From NCBI GenBank assembly GCA_038093515.1, contig JBBPSI010000009.1:62001-126000 (forward strand): a stretch of DNA of 64,000 bases, read 5' to 3'. The notes under the pieces were generated by a model. The model did no database searches and was not told the origin of the DNA. It saw only the letters and a program-made list of their open reading frames with translations. Shown piece after piece: positions 21,306 to 33,387 of the stretch (its first letter is position 1; every line of letters begins with the position of its first letter). A program made the translations under genes and the position numbers. The DNA comes from Butyriboletus loyo. Taxonomy: Eukaryota; Basidiomycota; Agaricomycetes; Boletales; Boletaceae.

Positions 21306-23659
21306 TCATTCAACCGAAGGGAATCGTGTCAGCTTGGGCTGTGGAATCGTTCCATCCGGTTTGGTACTGTCAACCTGGAAGAGAACAACACAAGGAGGTC
21401 CTTCAGCGGGATCGTCAACAGCGATAACGAAACCGAGACAAACCTGTGTAGGCGCAATGGCTTCATCGCCGCCCCCACTACCAAGAATACGGTCGTTGAT
21501 GATGATCTCGTCTGCCACGGCATCGGGAACCACAACTTTCGGTGAGGGCGGACCGTTGTCCTTCTGCTCAGATCCTTCTGCAGTCTCGGAGTGGGCTTCT
21601 CCACTGTTTCCCATTGCACGTTCAACATCAACATCGGTGACTGTAGCAGTGGGAAGAGCTGTTCCGTCTTCTGGACGGCGAACGTAGAGTAACCAGTCGG
21701 GAAAGGTTCTTGTACGGGTCCAAGTAAGGGTAAAGGTGGCAGTGCGAGACTGGACGCCTCTTCCCAAGTTGAAGAACGGGATGGAGAGACCATCTGGGGT
21801 GAAGTATGACGCTCCGACTGTCGCACGAAGAACAAAAAGAATACGAACGAACGATGATGGAACCAAGTACTACGAACGATACAATGGGCTGAATCACTGC
21901 AGCAAGTAACTGCCCCTGGTCCGCCGGCGGATTCGCGGGTGCTGGCAAGTGTGTAAGAGCCAAGGCAGAAACGAAAACTGCGCTGACCCCCATCTATATG
22001 TGAAAGGACATGGGATCATCGTTGTGCTCGGGAACAAAGGGGAGGTACGCACAGGGCCTATGGAAGAAACGTGAGTACTGAATCATGGTACACCATATTG
22101 CGTTGGCGTACCAAAATGTCCGGAAAATAAAGCCTCCTTCCAGGACGTGATCTCAGGTATCCATCTATAAAGCAGAAGTAGAGATGGGATGCGTCGAAGG
22201 ACAAGGATTGCAATCATCAATACGACCAACCGCCATGGAGTAATCCCTAGCTCTGGCGAATTGTACGACTCAAAAGGAAGCCATGCACCAATGTAAATGA
22301 AGCAGCCGCAATTTAAAACATAGTCAATTACGGATGAGAACGAATCATCTGCCGTCTGGACATTGAAGTGGCCATCCCATGAGATTGCACAACCTATCGA
22401 GGGGTGAAGGGTTGAGACACGACAAGTGACAGAACCAAAAAGCTCTCTGACCTGCTGCAAAGGAAGCCAGAAGATCATCGACACCAATGGAACTAGCCAC
22501 TCCGATCGTGAAAATAGAAAGGGCCAAGTACTGCGCGACGAACGACTCGCGATCGATGAAGCCCTTGCGATGACTAAGTTTCATTAGCTTGGAGAATAGA
22601 TATCCTATAAAAAGTAAGCCAAAGCACCCCCGAGTAGTGAATAGCAACTAACCCAGAATGGCTCCAAGAGTAGTGCCCAGGATGACCTCATCTGCACCAT
22701 GCAACCAAATCAGCAAGTTGATGGTGAACCTCGAACATGAAGCAACTCACACAACCAGCCAACCAGGAACCATTTCCCAATGGCCACGCGTGTTGAAGTT
22801 TCGACAGTCAGGTAGATTGCAATGCTGAGAAAGGGGTAAGCCAGACCATCGTTCGCCGCAGACTCGGCCGAAAGAATTCGACGAATGTCCACAGGAACGT
22901 GCTTAGTTGCAAATCTGCCGCCTAAACAGAAGATCGGATGAACGCTGGATGGGGTATGGGGAGCAAGAGAGACAAACGAGTGATGGCAGCACAAGTGACG
23001 GGATCAGTTGGGGTGAGGCAAGCGGCAATGCAAAGGGCCGAGACTTCGTCCAAACCAGGGAAGAGTGCATGCAGGATCGCTACATGACAGGAAAAGACGT
23101 CGACAGAGTGAAAAGAAGGGTCGAGAGACATACCAGACACGATGACCCAGCCAAAGGCCATGGTAGGGACAACCATGATGAAGAGACTTTTAGCATGTTC
23201 TTTCATGTAAGCACACGGTAATTCTACGCCGACCGCGAATAAACCAGTAGCAAGAACCATGCGCATGACCTCGAGGGTGATTCTGTTTTCTTGGACGCCC
23301 CAGGATCGAGGATCAAACACGTTGGCTACATAAGGGCCAATAATAACGCCGAAACCAGTGCCAAGGACGACTTCGTTGATGTACAGCTGAGGGTGACTGA
23401 ATTGGATGATAAGGCTGGAGGGATGGGAGGAACCGACCGTTTCCTTTACTAGGAGGGACATCGTAGAAAACTGAATAATGTACGGTGAGCTCCGGGACCG
23501 AGGTTGGCGGCACGGATGAACGGAAGAAGGCTTACCAGGACCACGAAGCCGCCAAGACAGATGTACGCCAAACTTGGCGCAGACGCCTGGGAGTGAGCGA
23601 GTTTGTTTGTTGAATGGGAGGAACAATGAAAAACGGACTTGCAGTAAATCTATGGTCAT
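21306..23659 (-). CDS. Plasma-membrane or endosomal Na+/H+ antiporter (NHA1/Sod2 type)
   Basis: Eleven exons, low to high: 21306-21793, 21849-21993, 22053-22057, 22112-22393, 22452-22604, 22653-22691, 22751-22921, 22978-23079, 23134-23470, 23536-23586, 23639-23659; 597 residues. Diagnostic parts: ASAPSLAYICLGGFVVLFS (first helices), GFGVIIGPYVANVFDP, FAVGVELPCAYM, CLTPTDPVTCAAIT with the antiporter TDPV pair, AESAANDGLAYPFLSIAIYL, and HFGPMGVSAVFVSALAL. A short hydrophilic C-terminus follows. Fungal members export Na+, Li+ or K+ in exchange for protons. The exon of only 5 nt (22053-22057) supplies GC CCT, needed for HFGPMGVS. The ATG-containing first exon encodes seven residues. Confidence 0.9.
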
Positions 23660-24080
23660 GGTAGACGTCAAAGAGGGAGCCTTGGCTGATGGTGAAGCGG
23701 ACGCTGCTTATAGGGAAAGGGTAATCGCCAGGCCACGTGGATAAGGTCAACCACAGCTTAAACGGGGCGATAACGACGGCTCTCCTTGAAGACAAAGCTG
23801 GTCTCCTCTGCCCTTCCAGCAGCTGGATCCAACGTGAGACCGCTCTCACCCGGCCATATGCTACTCAGTTTTGGGTCTACGGACGAATACTATTCCAGCC
23901 AAGTAGCCATCTAGCTTGATACTATGTGCTGCGGAGTTCGCCTCAGATCTTCACTAGTCGACGTTCTAGCAAGCCAGCAATTCCTCGGAGGGCATGGCTT
24001 CTGAAAAGACGCCCAATTCATTTTTAAAAACGGTCCAGTCGCGTGGCGCTTAACCGGTTTTACAGCTTGCTTCTTCACCG
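23660..24080. other. Divergent intergenic spacer
   Basis: 420 bp between the starts of the antiporter (minus) and the paraoxonase-like gene (plus), expected to contain both promoters. No element could be assigned. Confidence 0.55.
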
Positions 24081-25560
24081 ATGCTGCTCGTTGCGGCCCT
24101 AGTCGTTATCTTCGGAGTCCTGGGTGCATTTTACATCCACCTAAGACCCGCCTTGTCTGCAATCGGCGTGGGCAGAGTCGTCGACGCGGTTGGGAATTAC
24201 GATTGCAAGTCAGTGCCCCAACTCCAGGCGTGTGAGAGTAAGTCCGGTGTTCCTGTCCTCAGCACTGCCCAACTTACGCTTACACTGCAGAACTCGTGCT
24301 CCACCAGCCCACTGGCCTCATTTATCTTGCCTGCTCGACGCCACATAGTCGCATCCACTGGACACCCACTCTAGATCGACTGAACGCATCCGGAAGGTCC
24401 GAATTAGACTATGTGGCTACTTATGACCCCCAGACCGATGCCATTAACCGGCTCGCGTTCTCCGGACTCCTGTCGCTGGGCGGAATTTCCTTGCATGGAA
24501 TGGACGTCGTGCCGTCTCTTGATGACCCTTTTTCCCTTTACGTATATCTTGTCAACCACAGGAAACCTGAATCAGCAGACCCACGCAAAGTTGGTGCGGA
24601 CTCTGTCATCGAGGTCTTTCGAACCCACATCGATAGCAGCACGTTGAAGCACGTCCGCACCTTCCAGGACCCTGCGGTCATCATTACCCCCAATGACGTC
24701 GTTGGTTCCCCAGACGGAGAAAGCGTCCATTTCACCAACGATCACAAACGTAAAACCGGCTTTGTATGTTCTCTCCCACCCTGCTTCTCAAAGTCTGATA
24801 CCTCTCTCAGAGAAGGCTTCAGAGTTTACTGGCATTGACCCCTGACACATCCGTTGGTTTCTGTCACGCGGATCAGGGTTGTAAATTCGCTTACACTGGA
24901 CTGCATGCCAGCAACGGCATAGTGAAAGGGACAAATCCCGGTAATGATACGTTTTATGTTGCGGACTGCGTCCTTGGGGGTATCACAGTGCTGGAACGGC
25001 AGTCTGACAACACCTTCGCTCTTACGGAGGTTATACAGACCGGTTTGAGTTCCGGTTGACACTCTGATTGTACGTTTGACATTTTCCGTGCACAGATCGA
25101 GGATTGGACAATCTGGCCATTGACGCTAATGGAGCACTCTGGGCTGCAGGTAGGCTTGGCCGTGCTTTTCCCTATATCACGAACAATAAGATTAAGGGGC
25201 TACGAAGGACTATCTGATGCTCTTGGCATGGTCACGCGGCAAATTAACGATCCCTCTGCCTTGGTTGCCTCTTCTGCGTTGAGGATAACAGTCAACCCTG
25301 GCCTCGGCTCCTTTTACGGGGAAAAATATAACGTTGACAAGGTACATGAATATAAAAATTCGCGAGAGCGCGCGACTGATCCGTTTCGGAAGGTATTTGA
25401 AGACCCTGGCGAGTTGGCGTCAGGAAGTACTTCTGCTGTGTATGACGCAGAGAGAGGGCGACTTTTTATGCATGGTGCGTCATTTCTCTAATTGCCGACA
25501 GTAACGTTCATTTCCCTTGGAGGCCTTGTGTCACCGCATTTAACAATTTGCAGGCTGTAA
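24081..25560 (+). CDS. Paraoxonase/arylesterase-like six-bladed propeller protein
   Basis: Seven exons: 24081-24237, 24291-24763, 24811-25042, 25096-25149, 25208-25341, 25393-25474, 25523-25560; 389 residues. A membrane-anchor or signal segment (LLVAALVVIFGVLGAFYIHL) opens the protein. Family-like stretches follow: ITPNDVVGSPDGESVHFTND, RGLDNLAIDANGALWAAG, PSALVASSALRI, GEKYNVDKVFEDPGELASG and the end HGLVSPHLTICRL. These fit the animal PON/arylesterase group, where Asn and Asp residues in such loops bind calcium. It would be a lumenal or extracellular hydrolase of lactones or esters; substrate unknown. The last exon is only 38 nt and was chosen because GL-SPHLT-C matches family C-termini. 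Confidence 0.83.
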
Positions 25561-25864
25561 AGCGGGAGGTACATCTGCCAAGACACGTTTGAGACTTGAC
25601 GACTCTCTCTGCAACAAAGCTTCAAGACTGATTCTGTGCACTGTATCATGGGCCGATGATCGCGCGTTACTCCACAAGCAATTATCTTGTTTGATCTCCA
25701 TGTCTATCTGTATCTTTCGCCAAAATGAACGTGCGCATGGTGTGAAATAGGAGAGCGAGGGAATGTACATACTCCGCAGTGCATCTGTTTGATAAAGCAC
25801 GGGCGCTGAGGTGCTGCTATCGAGACCGGGTCGCGTGCTCGCTCGGGGAGATAAGACGTGGATG

Positions 25865-25872
25865 TATAAAAA
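25865..25872 (+). promoter_or_regulatory. TATA-like box of the bleomycin hydrolase gene
   Basis: TATAAAAA lies 65 bp upstream of the ATG at 25937, in the expected orientation. Confidence 0.5.
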
Positions 25873-25936
25873 TGAACGGACCTGAACGAGTGCCATCCCC
25901 ACCCCTTCTCTTTCTCACTCCCTCCAAGTGCCAATC

Positions 25937-27840
25937 ATGGGTTCCGCAAGTTCAAAGGTCGCTTCCCAGTGTACCAAACCCGTCGATCGTACTAGCAAAT
26001 CTATCGACGAGAAGACTCCTTTGAAAAATGTCCGGGGCACAGACATAGAGTCTTTGTCAGTACCCAAGTCCGGCAATGGCTCCGTCCAGCTCGTCAACGT
26101 TGACGCCTGGGAATCCACTGCAGCTGCCGATCCAAAGATCCAGCTTGGCCGCACCATCTTGGCCCACAGCAACATAAAGACCACTCTGACTTCCCGTGAA
26201 GCCCAGATTGCCATCCCACATGTGTTTAACTCCGAAGTCGAATTCAAGACTGGGCCCGTCACCAATCAGAAGTCGAGCGGTCGTTGCTGGCTCTTCGCAA
26301 CAACCAACGTTATCAGGCACGAGGTCATGAAGAAGCTCAAGCTCCGCGAGTTTCAATGTTCTCAAGTTGGCAAACGTTCCCTCTGCGTCTCTCGTGCTTT
26401 CTGAGACGTTACTTTGACAGTCATACCTCTTCTTCTGGGACAAGCTCAACAAGTCCAACTACTACCTCGAACTATCTATCGAGAACTCTGGCCTTCCGGT
26501 CGACGACCGACTGGTCAACTTCCTTTCAGATGACCTCATCAGCGACGGTGGTCAATGGGACATGGTCGTGAACATCCTCGAGGTCGGTACAGCCCCGCTC
26601 CTCAGTTCTTTATTTCATCTGTTTGATATTTTAGACTTACGGCCTCGTTCCTCAACCCGTATACCCCGAGTCGTTGCACTCTGGTGCTTCCAGTCCCATA
26701 AATACCCTCTTAAAGACCAAGCTTCGTGAGCATGCCCTCACCCTTCGTGCTCTCTCTGTCTCCCTTCGGGCCGATGCGACCTTGCCATCCGAACAGGTAC
26801 AAGCCACCCTTCGCGCGAAGAAAGAACAGCTCATGCAGGGAATCTACACCGTCTTATCCGCGACTCTTGGTGTCCCGCCGAGGCCCGACGTTCCGTTCAC
26901 CTGGGAATATTACAACGAGGATGGGAAATATTCCAAGTGGGAGGGTACACCTATTGAATTCTATCGGGCGTTTACCACCAAATACCCAGTTGGCGTTTAC
27001 TTTGTCTTTGCGAGATGTGGTGTTTACCACATTCACCTAGCCTGCGGAATGCTTCTCGCTGATCAACGATCCAAGAAATGACTACAACAAACTTTATACC
27101 GTCGACAAGCTTGGTAACATTTGGGGTGGCCGTCCTGTTCTTTGTGAGTACCGCTTTCCCTAGTACACATGCCAATTTGAACCGTTTCCCAGACGTCAAC
27201 ACGACGAGCGATGAACTGAAAGCGGCAGTTGTCCGGACGATCAAGGCTGGCCAACCAGTCTTCTTCGGGTGCGATGTTGATCAATTTTCGTCCTCGCTGC
27301 ATGGCGTCGGCATCATGGACACTGCCTACCACCAGTATGAGGTCAGTTTACTGCGCTTCGCGGTTATACTCGATGCTAATTCTCGTGGGGCAATTTCAGC
27401 AAGCATTCAATATCTCCCTATCATTGACGAAAGCACAACGCCTGCAAACCAACGAGTCTGCCATGACCCACGCGATGGTGATCTCTGGTGTACATATAGA
27501 GGAGAAGACTGGGTCCCCGATTCGTTTCAAGGTTGAAAACTCATGGGGCGATGACAGCGGCTACAAGGGTTTCATGGTCATGAGCGAGAAGTGGTTTGAT
27601 GAGTACGTGTTTGATGTCGTGCTGTGACGAGCTTTTGCTGACGTGACGCGACTACCCGCTCAGGTTCGTGTACCAGGTGGTGGTACACAAGTCGTTTGTA
27701 CCGAAAGACCTTGTCAAGGTGTTCGAGGCGGGCAATCCGGTCGTCCTGCCAGCTTGGGATCCTATGGTACGCTGATGTCACGTGTTTGCCTCAGGCTTTG
27801 CCATATGCTAATGGTTATTCTGCAGGGAGCGTTGGCGTGA
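25937..27840 (+). CDS. Bleomycin hydrolase (papain-like peptidase C1B)
   Basis: Eight exons: 25937-26365, 26421-26582, 26635-26988, 27041-27143, 27193-27341, 27400-27602, 27664-27766, 27826-27840; 505 residues. The catalytic triad is visible: Cys117 in QKSSGRCWLFA, His423 in ESAMTHAMVISG and Asn446 in KVENSWGDD. Other family segments are YLFFWDKLNKSNYYLE, DGGQWDMVVNILE, KPVFFGCDV-like GQPVFFGCDVDQF, and a C-terminus ending GALA, whose last residues plug the active site in the yeast hexamer and allow carboxypeptidase trimming. It degrades homocysteine thiolactone and peptides in the cytosol. The N-terminus is about 40 residues longer than the minimal enzyme. The last exon encodes only GALA and the stop. 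Confidence 0.96.
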
Positions 27841-29432
27841 GCATCCTCCGAACTGATCGCTGCACAATCTTTTTGAATATTGAGGCCTGAGGTGTCTACG
27901 GTGTATTGTGCATATGCGAGGTGTGCATATATATATTATACTATTGGCGCCGTGCCTCTTTGGTATATATTCCACACGTACTATCCGTAATAATGAACGT
28001 GTTCCCTATGCATTGTGCTATGGCTGCGGACTCCTATTGGACCAACCAACCCTTCGTTTCAGCCACCACCAAACGTTGAACTATAAGACGTCCCTTGATT
28101 ATCTGATACCATGTGCCAGATGAATCGATGATCGCCGCCAACAGGGTTTAGGAAAATGTTGGCAGTCTCTGTCAGCCGGAGGGAAAAGGGGAGTCGTTTG
28201 CCAAGAACGCCGTCGCCACCGCTGTCGCAGCACTTATCGGTCCAACTCCATCAAGACGCGGCGAGATGGGGGGCCTCAGACCGAGCGGCGCCAGATCTCC
28301 AACGACGTCGATCCCATGCGTCCAACGGCGACGCGCTGGGGCTTTTCTTGGATGTCGCTGACTCGGAGTGACCCACTGGGCCCGGGCGCATTCGCCAGGG
28401 GAAAAAAAAAAAGACAAAAAGGAGAACATGAGGGAAAGACGCCCTCGAAAGAGCAGGTCGTTCCCATCGTTCCCCAAGTTACGTTTCCACTGGCAGAGGG
28501 AAAACCGCTTGCGTAAGGGCCCCAGCGCCGGCCATGCCTTGGAAGGTAAAAAAGAATGTGGTAGGAAAGCTGTGCGTTGGTGCAGAAACTGGCGCTCCTG
28601 GCCAACTTTGACAGGTGAAAGAAACAGTTGCCTTTGATGCCGGTGGGTGGCTGGGCACTTTTCAGTCGGCTACGGTTCAAGGTACCTGCAAGGGAGAAGA
28701 AGCAGCATCATGGCCCCAGTCTTACCAGCGGTTTGAATTACCCATCACCCAGGTTTTGAAATGCTGCTCCGATACATAGCCCCTCCAGATGCGAGTTCTT
28801 TGGTTACTGAAGTTCAAGGGGTGGAGCCAGCGACGTGCTGGACGCAGCTTTCAAGAGTATGTTCAACATCCGGATCACCCGATTATATAGTATAACGAGG
28901 AGCTGTTCGCGGTGTCCCCGGTGGTGATTCCCAGAATCTGTCTTTCTGAATTCTATGGCTGGTGTGATCCCAAATCATAGTTTACGTAAGCATTTGAAAG
29001 AACCGGACACATGTACTTCCTCCGCACCGCCATAATATTCCTGCTGCCATCCGTCGTATACGGTCGGTGTATGTAACAAGTCTCAAAACCTTATCCAGGC
29101 TGTGCGATCGTGCTATCGTTCGAGCGGTTTCGCCAGGCAATCCCAATTCGTACTCCTGGTCGGCCAAAGTTTATCCAAACGGGCCGGACTATTGCAACCT
29201 GCTCAAAAAAAGATCTGACATGGCCCCGTCGTGTACGGAACCTGATAGACACTTCCCGCTGGCCTTGAACAATGAGAATATTCCAGTGTTGGTCGTCGCC
29301 AACGATCGATCCCGTGGCTCTGGGACCAGGTCTAAACGTCATCGATCGAGTCTGCTCTCGACGCCCCTTGCGATCAGTGGATCGCCCTTTACCCAGGGTT
29401 CTCCAGATACCACCGAAATCATCTACACCTTT

Positions 29433-29453
29433 TTGTTGTTGTTGTTGTTGTTG
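29433..29453. repeat. TTG/CAA triplet microsatellite
   Basis: About seven TTG units in tandem within the gene-poor stretch. Confidence 0.85.
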
Positions 29454-29851
29454 CAAGGACGACAAAAGACACTTTGATATCTCGGTGATGATCTAGATTC
29501 CTTTGAGCATGAAGCTGCCTGCGGGCGTGTATGTCGATGGCACGGGCCCTATCTCCCTCCTCGGGAAAGATGACGAGGTAGACTGACGTGTTTGTCCTCT
29601 CCGCTCTCTCTCCCCCTGCGGCGCGTGAACTGAGACGAACACACCGTCCAACTCGACAAGTGACCTCGACATGGTCCGATCCCTCCGGTCAAATCCAAAC
29701 CAGGGACGATCGTCCTCTGACAAACCCGGCTTAACCGTGCCAGTTTAGTATTCGGCCGATATCAATTTTCGCCGAAAAAGCGGAGGGGGGGACATGTCGA
29801 AAATCACATAAATTTATTATTGCCTCCCCGATGGCTCGAGGCACGGCGAAT

Positions 29852-29881
29852 CCCCCCCCCCCCCCCCAAAAAAAAAAAAAA
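29852..29881. repeat. Homopolymer block C16 followed by A14
   Basis: Sixteen C then fourteen A, uninterrupted. Run length is likely to vary, and sequence assemblies are unreliable here. Confidence 0.9.
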
Positions 29882-31315
29882 CCATCCATGTCCTGCCAGG
29901 TTCGTTGAAGTCGAGAACTGTGAACTATGAATTATTTTTTGCGGGTACGATCCTCTCTGTTTAAAAGGGTTTGATAGAGATGAGTGCTCGAGTTCGATGC
30001 CGGATGATGATCGAGTGCTATCATGATGGATCGAATCAGAGAAAAAAAAACATTTATCCTCTCCGCCTAAACAGTGACACCGAGTGCGATGAACGACATG
30101 TGTATGCATACTCGCCGCAGACCATTTTTTATACCAGCACATGCGGTCGCAAGCTCAAGGTCACGGTGCGTGTGGTCGACCAAGTTTTGCCCTTGTTCCA
30201 CCGGCGCCCATACTGTGCCATCGAACGGCGGATCCATCATATCAAGTGCTTCATTGGCCATTTCTCCTCTTTCCGGTATCCGTTGTTGTTGGTATATTGG
30301 ACAGGGTGCGACGACGTGTTCCACGTCACTATGTCAGTCTAATAGTCCATCACGTACATCCCGACCGAACGGGTGACTCTTCGGGTATCTCTCGTTTCGT
30401 GTCGGGGGATGGGAGTGGGTTCACCCGCTGCAGACCCGAATCAGGAGCAATGTCAACGATGATGGGATCCACGCTGGGTCACGCTTCATATACGCACAGC
30501 AACAAGACTCTTCAGTTTCGTACCATCTGATCTGGTCCGTCTTGCGAGAGACAAACCGGTGATTCCACGCTCCCGGGAAATGTCACATCAGGCAGGCTGT
30601 TTCATCCCGTATATAGCAATGGACGACACATCGGACACAGACGCGGAATAAGTGCATTATGTGTGCATGGCGGACTGGGATCGAATTGGGGGCCTTGCAT
30701 GTTTCCCCGTGATCAGCTGGAACGACATCGCACGAACGTTTAACCCGACTGTCAAATGAGAGTGGTGGGTTCTACTTTTAGGGTTGCTGACCTCGTTACA
30801 GAGCACGCGGGGAGGCGTGATTGATCAGCGGAGCGAGGTTTGCGCCAGATGGGGAACATTTTCAACACGGCGTTGAGGGTAACCAGGAATATAAACAGTT
30901 GGTGAAAATGGGATTACCCATATGTAATGCAACGAGGCATTTCCAACCCCATCAATGAGTCAGACATGATGTTTCCCTCCGCGTCTGCACGAGTGTCGCG
31001 GTCCCTTTGCATGCGGGGAATAAGTATGGCGTTCTCGGCGAAATTTAACCAAAAGTGCCAAAACAGTTTTATCGATGAGCAAAAGGACCCTATATAGAAT
31101 GCTCAGTACAACGTGGTTGAAGCGCTGGAGACGAATATGGTTCAACTCTTAACGATACAGCAGAGAAGGCTTACCCATTGGCCAGGGATCATCACGGAAC
31201 TAATATTGAGGAATGCTTCATGGCGAACCTTGGTACAAACACCAATCGGAATTCGCGTCTGTAAGGACGCTGGGGTATCCAGACTGCGCACGTGTTTTTC
31301 TATGTAGTTCTTTGA

Positions 31316-32722
31316 TCAAGGTATCCGTGGATACATGTGTACTGGTACAAAATTATCCAGAGAAGGCACGGAATCTGACGGGAGAATTGTAGATGGAGGG
31401 TGACGGCGAGGTTTGAAGATCAGGACGACTATTAACCCAAAGATGATAAGCAGGAGGAGAAATATAATCTTGCGACGACCAGTATTTTTTTGATACCTAT
31501 CCGATTGATTCAATTAATCTGAGTAGGACGCGAGGGAGCCGGGAGGAATGTGACATACCGAGTTGCAATATCTAGCTCCTTGGCTGCTTCGGCAACATGC
31601 ACCGAAGTTTGTTCAATATTATATTCAATACTGTCTAGAAGAGTCCCTTGATCGATCACGAGAATAGACAAGTCTTTGAAAAGCTCGGCCAAAGAAGCGA
31701 TGGAATTGGCAATCTCCGTCAGCTCACGGTCGCGAAGCCGTATATCGTGTATCTGAACAGTATCTTGGATCTGTGCTTGCTAGAACACGAGGTGGTTTTG
31801 ACATGCACGAGGTGATGCGAATACTGCATACTTACTGCTGCCTGAACATCCTCGTCGACTGCTGTCAAACCTTCCAAACCTTTGGAAGTGATCGTGCCCG
31901 AGGCAATAAGAAGGTCTTGATTTTTGATGGCATGACCTTGAAGACCTGGTAGAGGGTGTAGAGATGAGAGATGAGCAACACATGGATGGCTCCAGAGCAC
32001 CCACGTTCCATGTACACGCGTTGCTTCTTCCGGAAGCTTGAGCTGAGTTCTTGAACCCTGGCTGCAAGTCCTCTCTGTACATTTTTGGCAGCAAGGAGCG
32101 CGTGTTGATTCCTACTTGAAGGTGGAAATGTATGGTCCTGGTCTGAGCCAATGTGCTGTATCAGAGTGTGACACTGCCGAAAGTCCTGGTGAAAAGGAGG
32201 CAAGTGTCAAAAGGTGGACGGCAGAAACAACGGAAGAAGACCGTGTACTCTTGTTATACCGGTGGTCGCTGCCTCGATCTCCTTCTCTTCAGCAGTCCGG
32301 TCCGCGAATCCGGGGAGGACATGCTTTGCGTGGAGCTTCTCGAGCGCGCCGACTTGGTCACGGTGGTTGGTATACGAGACGACGGATATTGGATGAGGAA
32401 CGCACTTTTAACCTGGGCGTTAGCAAGTATTTCCTCCACCTGGTCTGAGATATCGACCCTACAGACGCGTGACGTGAGACATGGAAATGCCGGACTGGAT
32501 AGGACAAGGATACCATTTCGGAGGCAGCTGGGCGTCTAGTGCGACGTGTCTCGCACCCGAGGCTATGAGGTGCTCATGTTCGTCGCTAGCTTGGTACGGG
32601 TCGTCGTAGGAGGTGAGTGGACGTGAGAAACGAGACGATCTTGTCCTCGAGTCGCGATACGATATGAACAAAAGGGTCCTCGAACGCGTTGTGGGCGATG
32701 AAGACGACGCTGCGGTCGACAT
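31316..32722 (-). CDS. TLG2: Syntaxin Tlg2/Syx16 (Qa-SNARE)
   Basis: Seven exons, low to high: 31316-31496, 31559-31779, 31836-31945, 32005-32185, 32249-32352, 32406-32458, 32514-32722; 352 residues. The N-terminus SRTLLFISYRDS matches the Tlg2/Syx16 N-peptide that binds Vps45. PPKWVDISDQVEEIL and LEKLHAKHVLPGFADRT belong to the Habc region. The SNARE motif contains SLAELFKDLSILVIDQGTLL, where the Gln is the zero-layer residue, then SIEYNIEQTSVHV, and a tail anchor IIFLLLLIIFGLIVVLIF is followed by about 35 residues. Tlg2 mediates endosome-to-TGN fusion. The tail after the anchor is longer than in animal Syx16 and would be lumenal. Divergent from the small Cys/His gene. Confidence 0.93.
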
Positions 32723-33387
32723 TCGAGGATGTGACTACCGACAGTAAATGGCGTATGTGTCATCGGCGTGGTGACGCAAACACACGTCAACACCGGCCGG
32801 CCGGGGAGCAACAGAGGACGACCGCAGGTGCGATTGGACGGCGCGTTTGAGTGGAGCACGATGACCTGGTTGACTGGCTCGGCGGTCCTTGTGGTGCTGA
32901 GGGGAATTTGGAGCGTGGATGGGACGAGATCCGGTGTGATTCGAACGTGGGATATTCGGCCAACGGTGTCCTCATCAAGTCCGTCATCGTCCATCACCGG
33001 TCACCTTCACTTCACTTCTTTATTTTTTATCGACCGTCAAATCTCGGAACTCTATACGCACGCTACATCCGAAGCTGAATCTGGTTCGCGTCTTGCGATT
33101 CTTATCGTATCTCGTCCGATCGTTTCTCTTATGGTCTTGTGACTGCGCCGACCTACCGTCCACCCATCCACATTCCTTCATTCTGTCTGCTTCTCCTTTT
33201 CGCTATATACGGAGCGGTTGTCACTGAGATATAAAATCAACCGTCACCCGCTGTCATCCCCATCCCCGCTCCCCACATCGCTTCCCATAACTCTACTGGT
33301 ATGCTGTGTCAGCTGCTGCCTTTGCTTGCAACTGACGCTTTCTCACGACGACGACCCACTCCGTCCTATTCCAGTCGACGCATTCAT
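32723..33387. other. Divergent intergenic spacer
   Basis: 665 bp between the syntaxin start (minus) and the small Cys/His protein start (plus). It holds the leader of the plus-strand gene, including the TATA-like box listed. No further gene is seen. Confidence 0.55.
33230..33236 (+). promoter_or_regulatory. TATA-like box of the small Cys/His gene
   Basis: TATAAAA is centred about 155 bp upstream of the ATG at 33388, followed by a pyrimidine-rich leader. Confidence 0.4.

Larger units (their letters stand above)
27841..31315. other. 3.5-kb gene-poor stretch
   Basis: By far the longest stretch without a supportable gene. It contains a (TTG)n run, a C16A14 homopolymer block (both listed), and many short frames. 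One frame from an ATG at 29011 begins with a signal-peptide-like MYFLRTAIIFLLPSVVYG but cannot be extended with a normal-length intron into anything recognisable. The stretch near 28150-28680 shows long frames on both strands without motifs. Possible contents are a non-coding RNA, a decayed gene or long regulatory DNA. Confidence 0.4.

Noticed and set aside
29067..29477. 136-codon frame in the gene-poor stretch as a gene of its own
   Set aside because: It contains the TTG repeat as poly-Leu and no recognisable domain; joining it to the signal peptide at 29011 needs an implausibly short intron.
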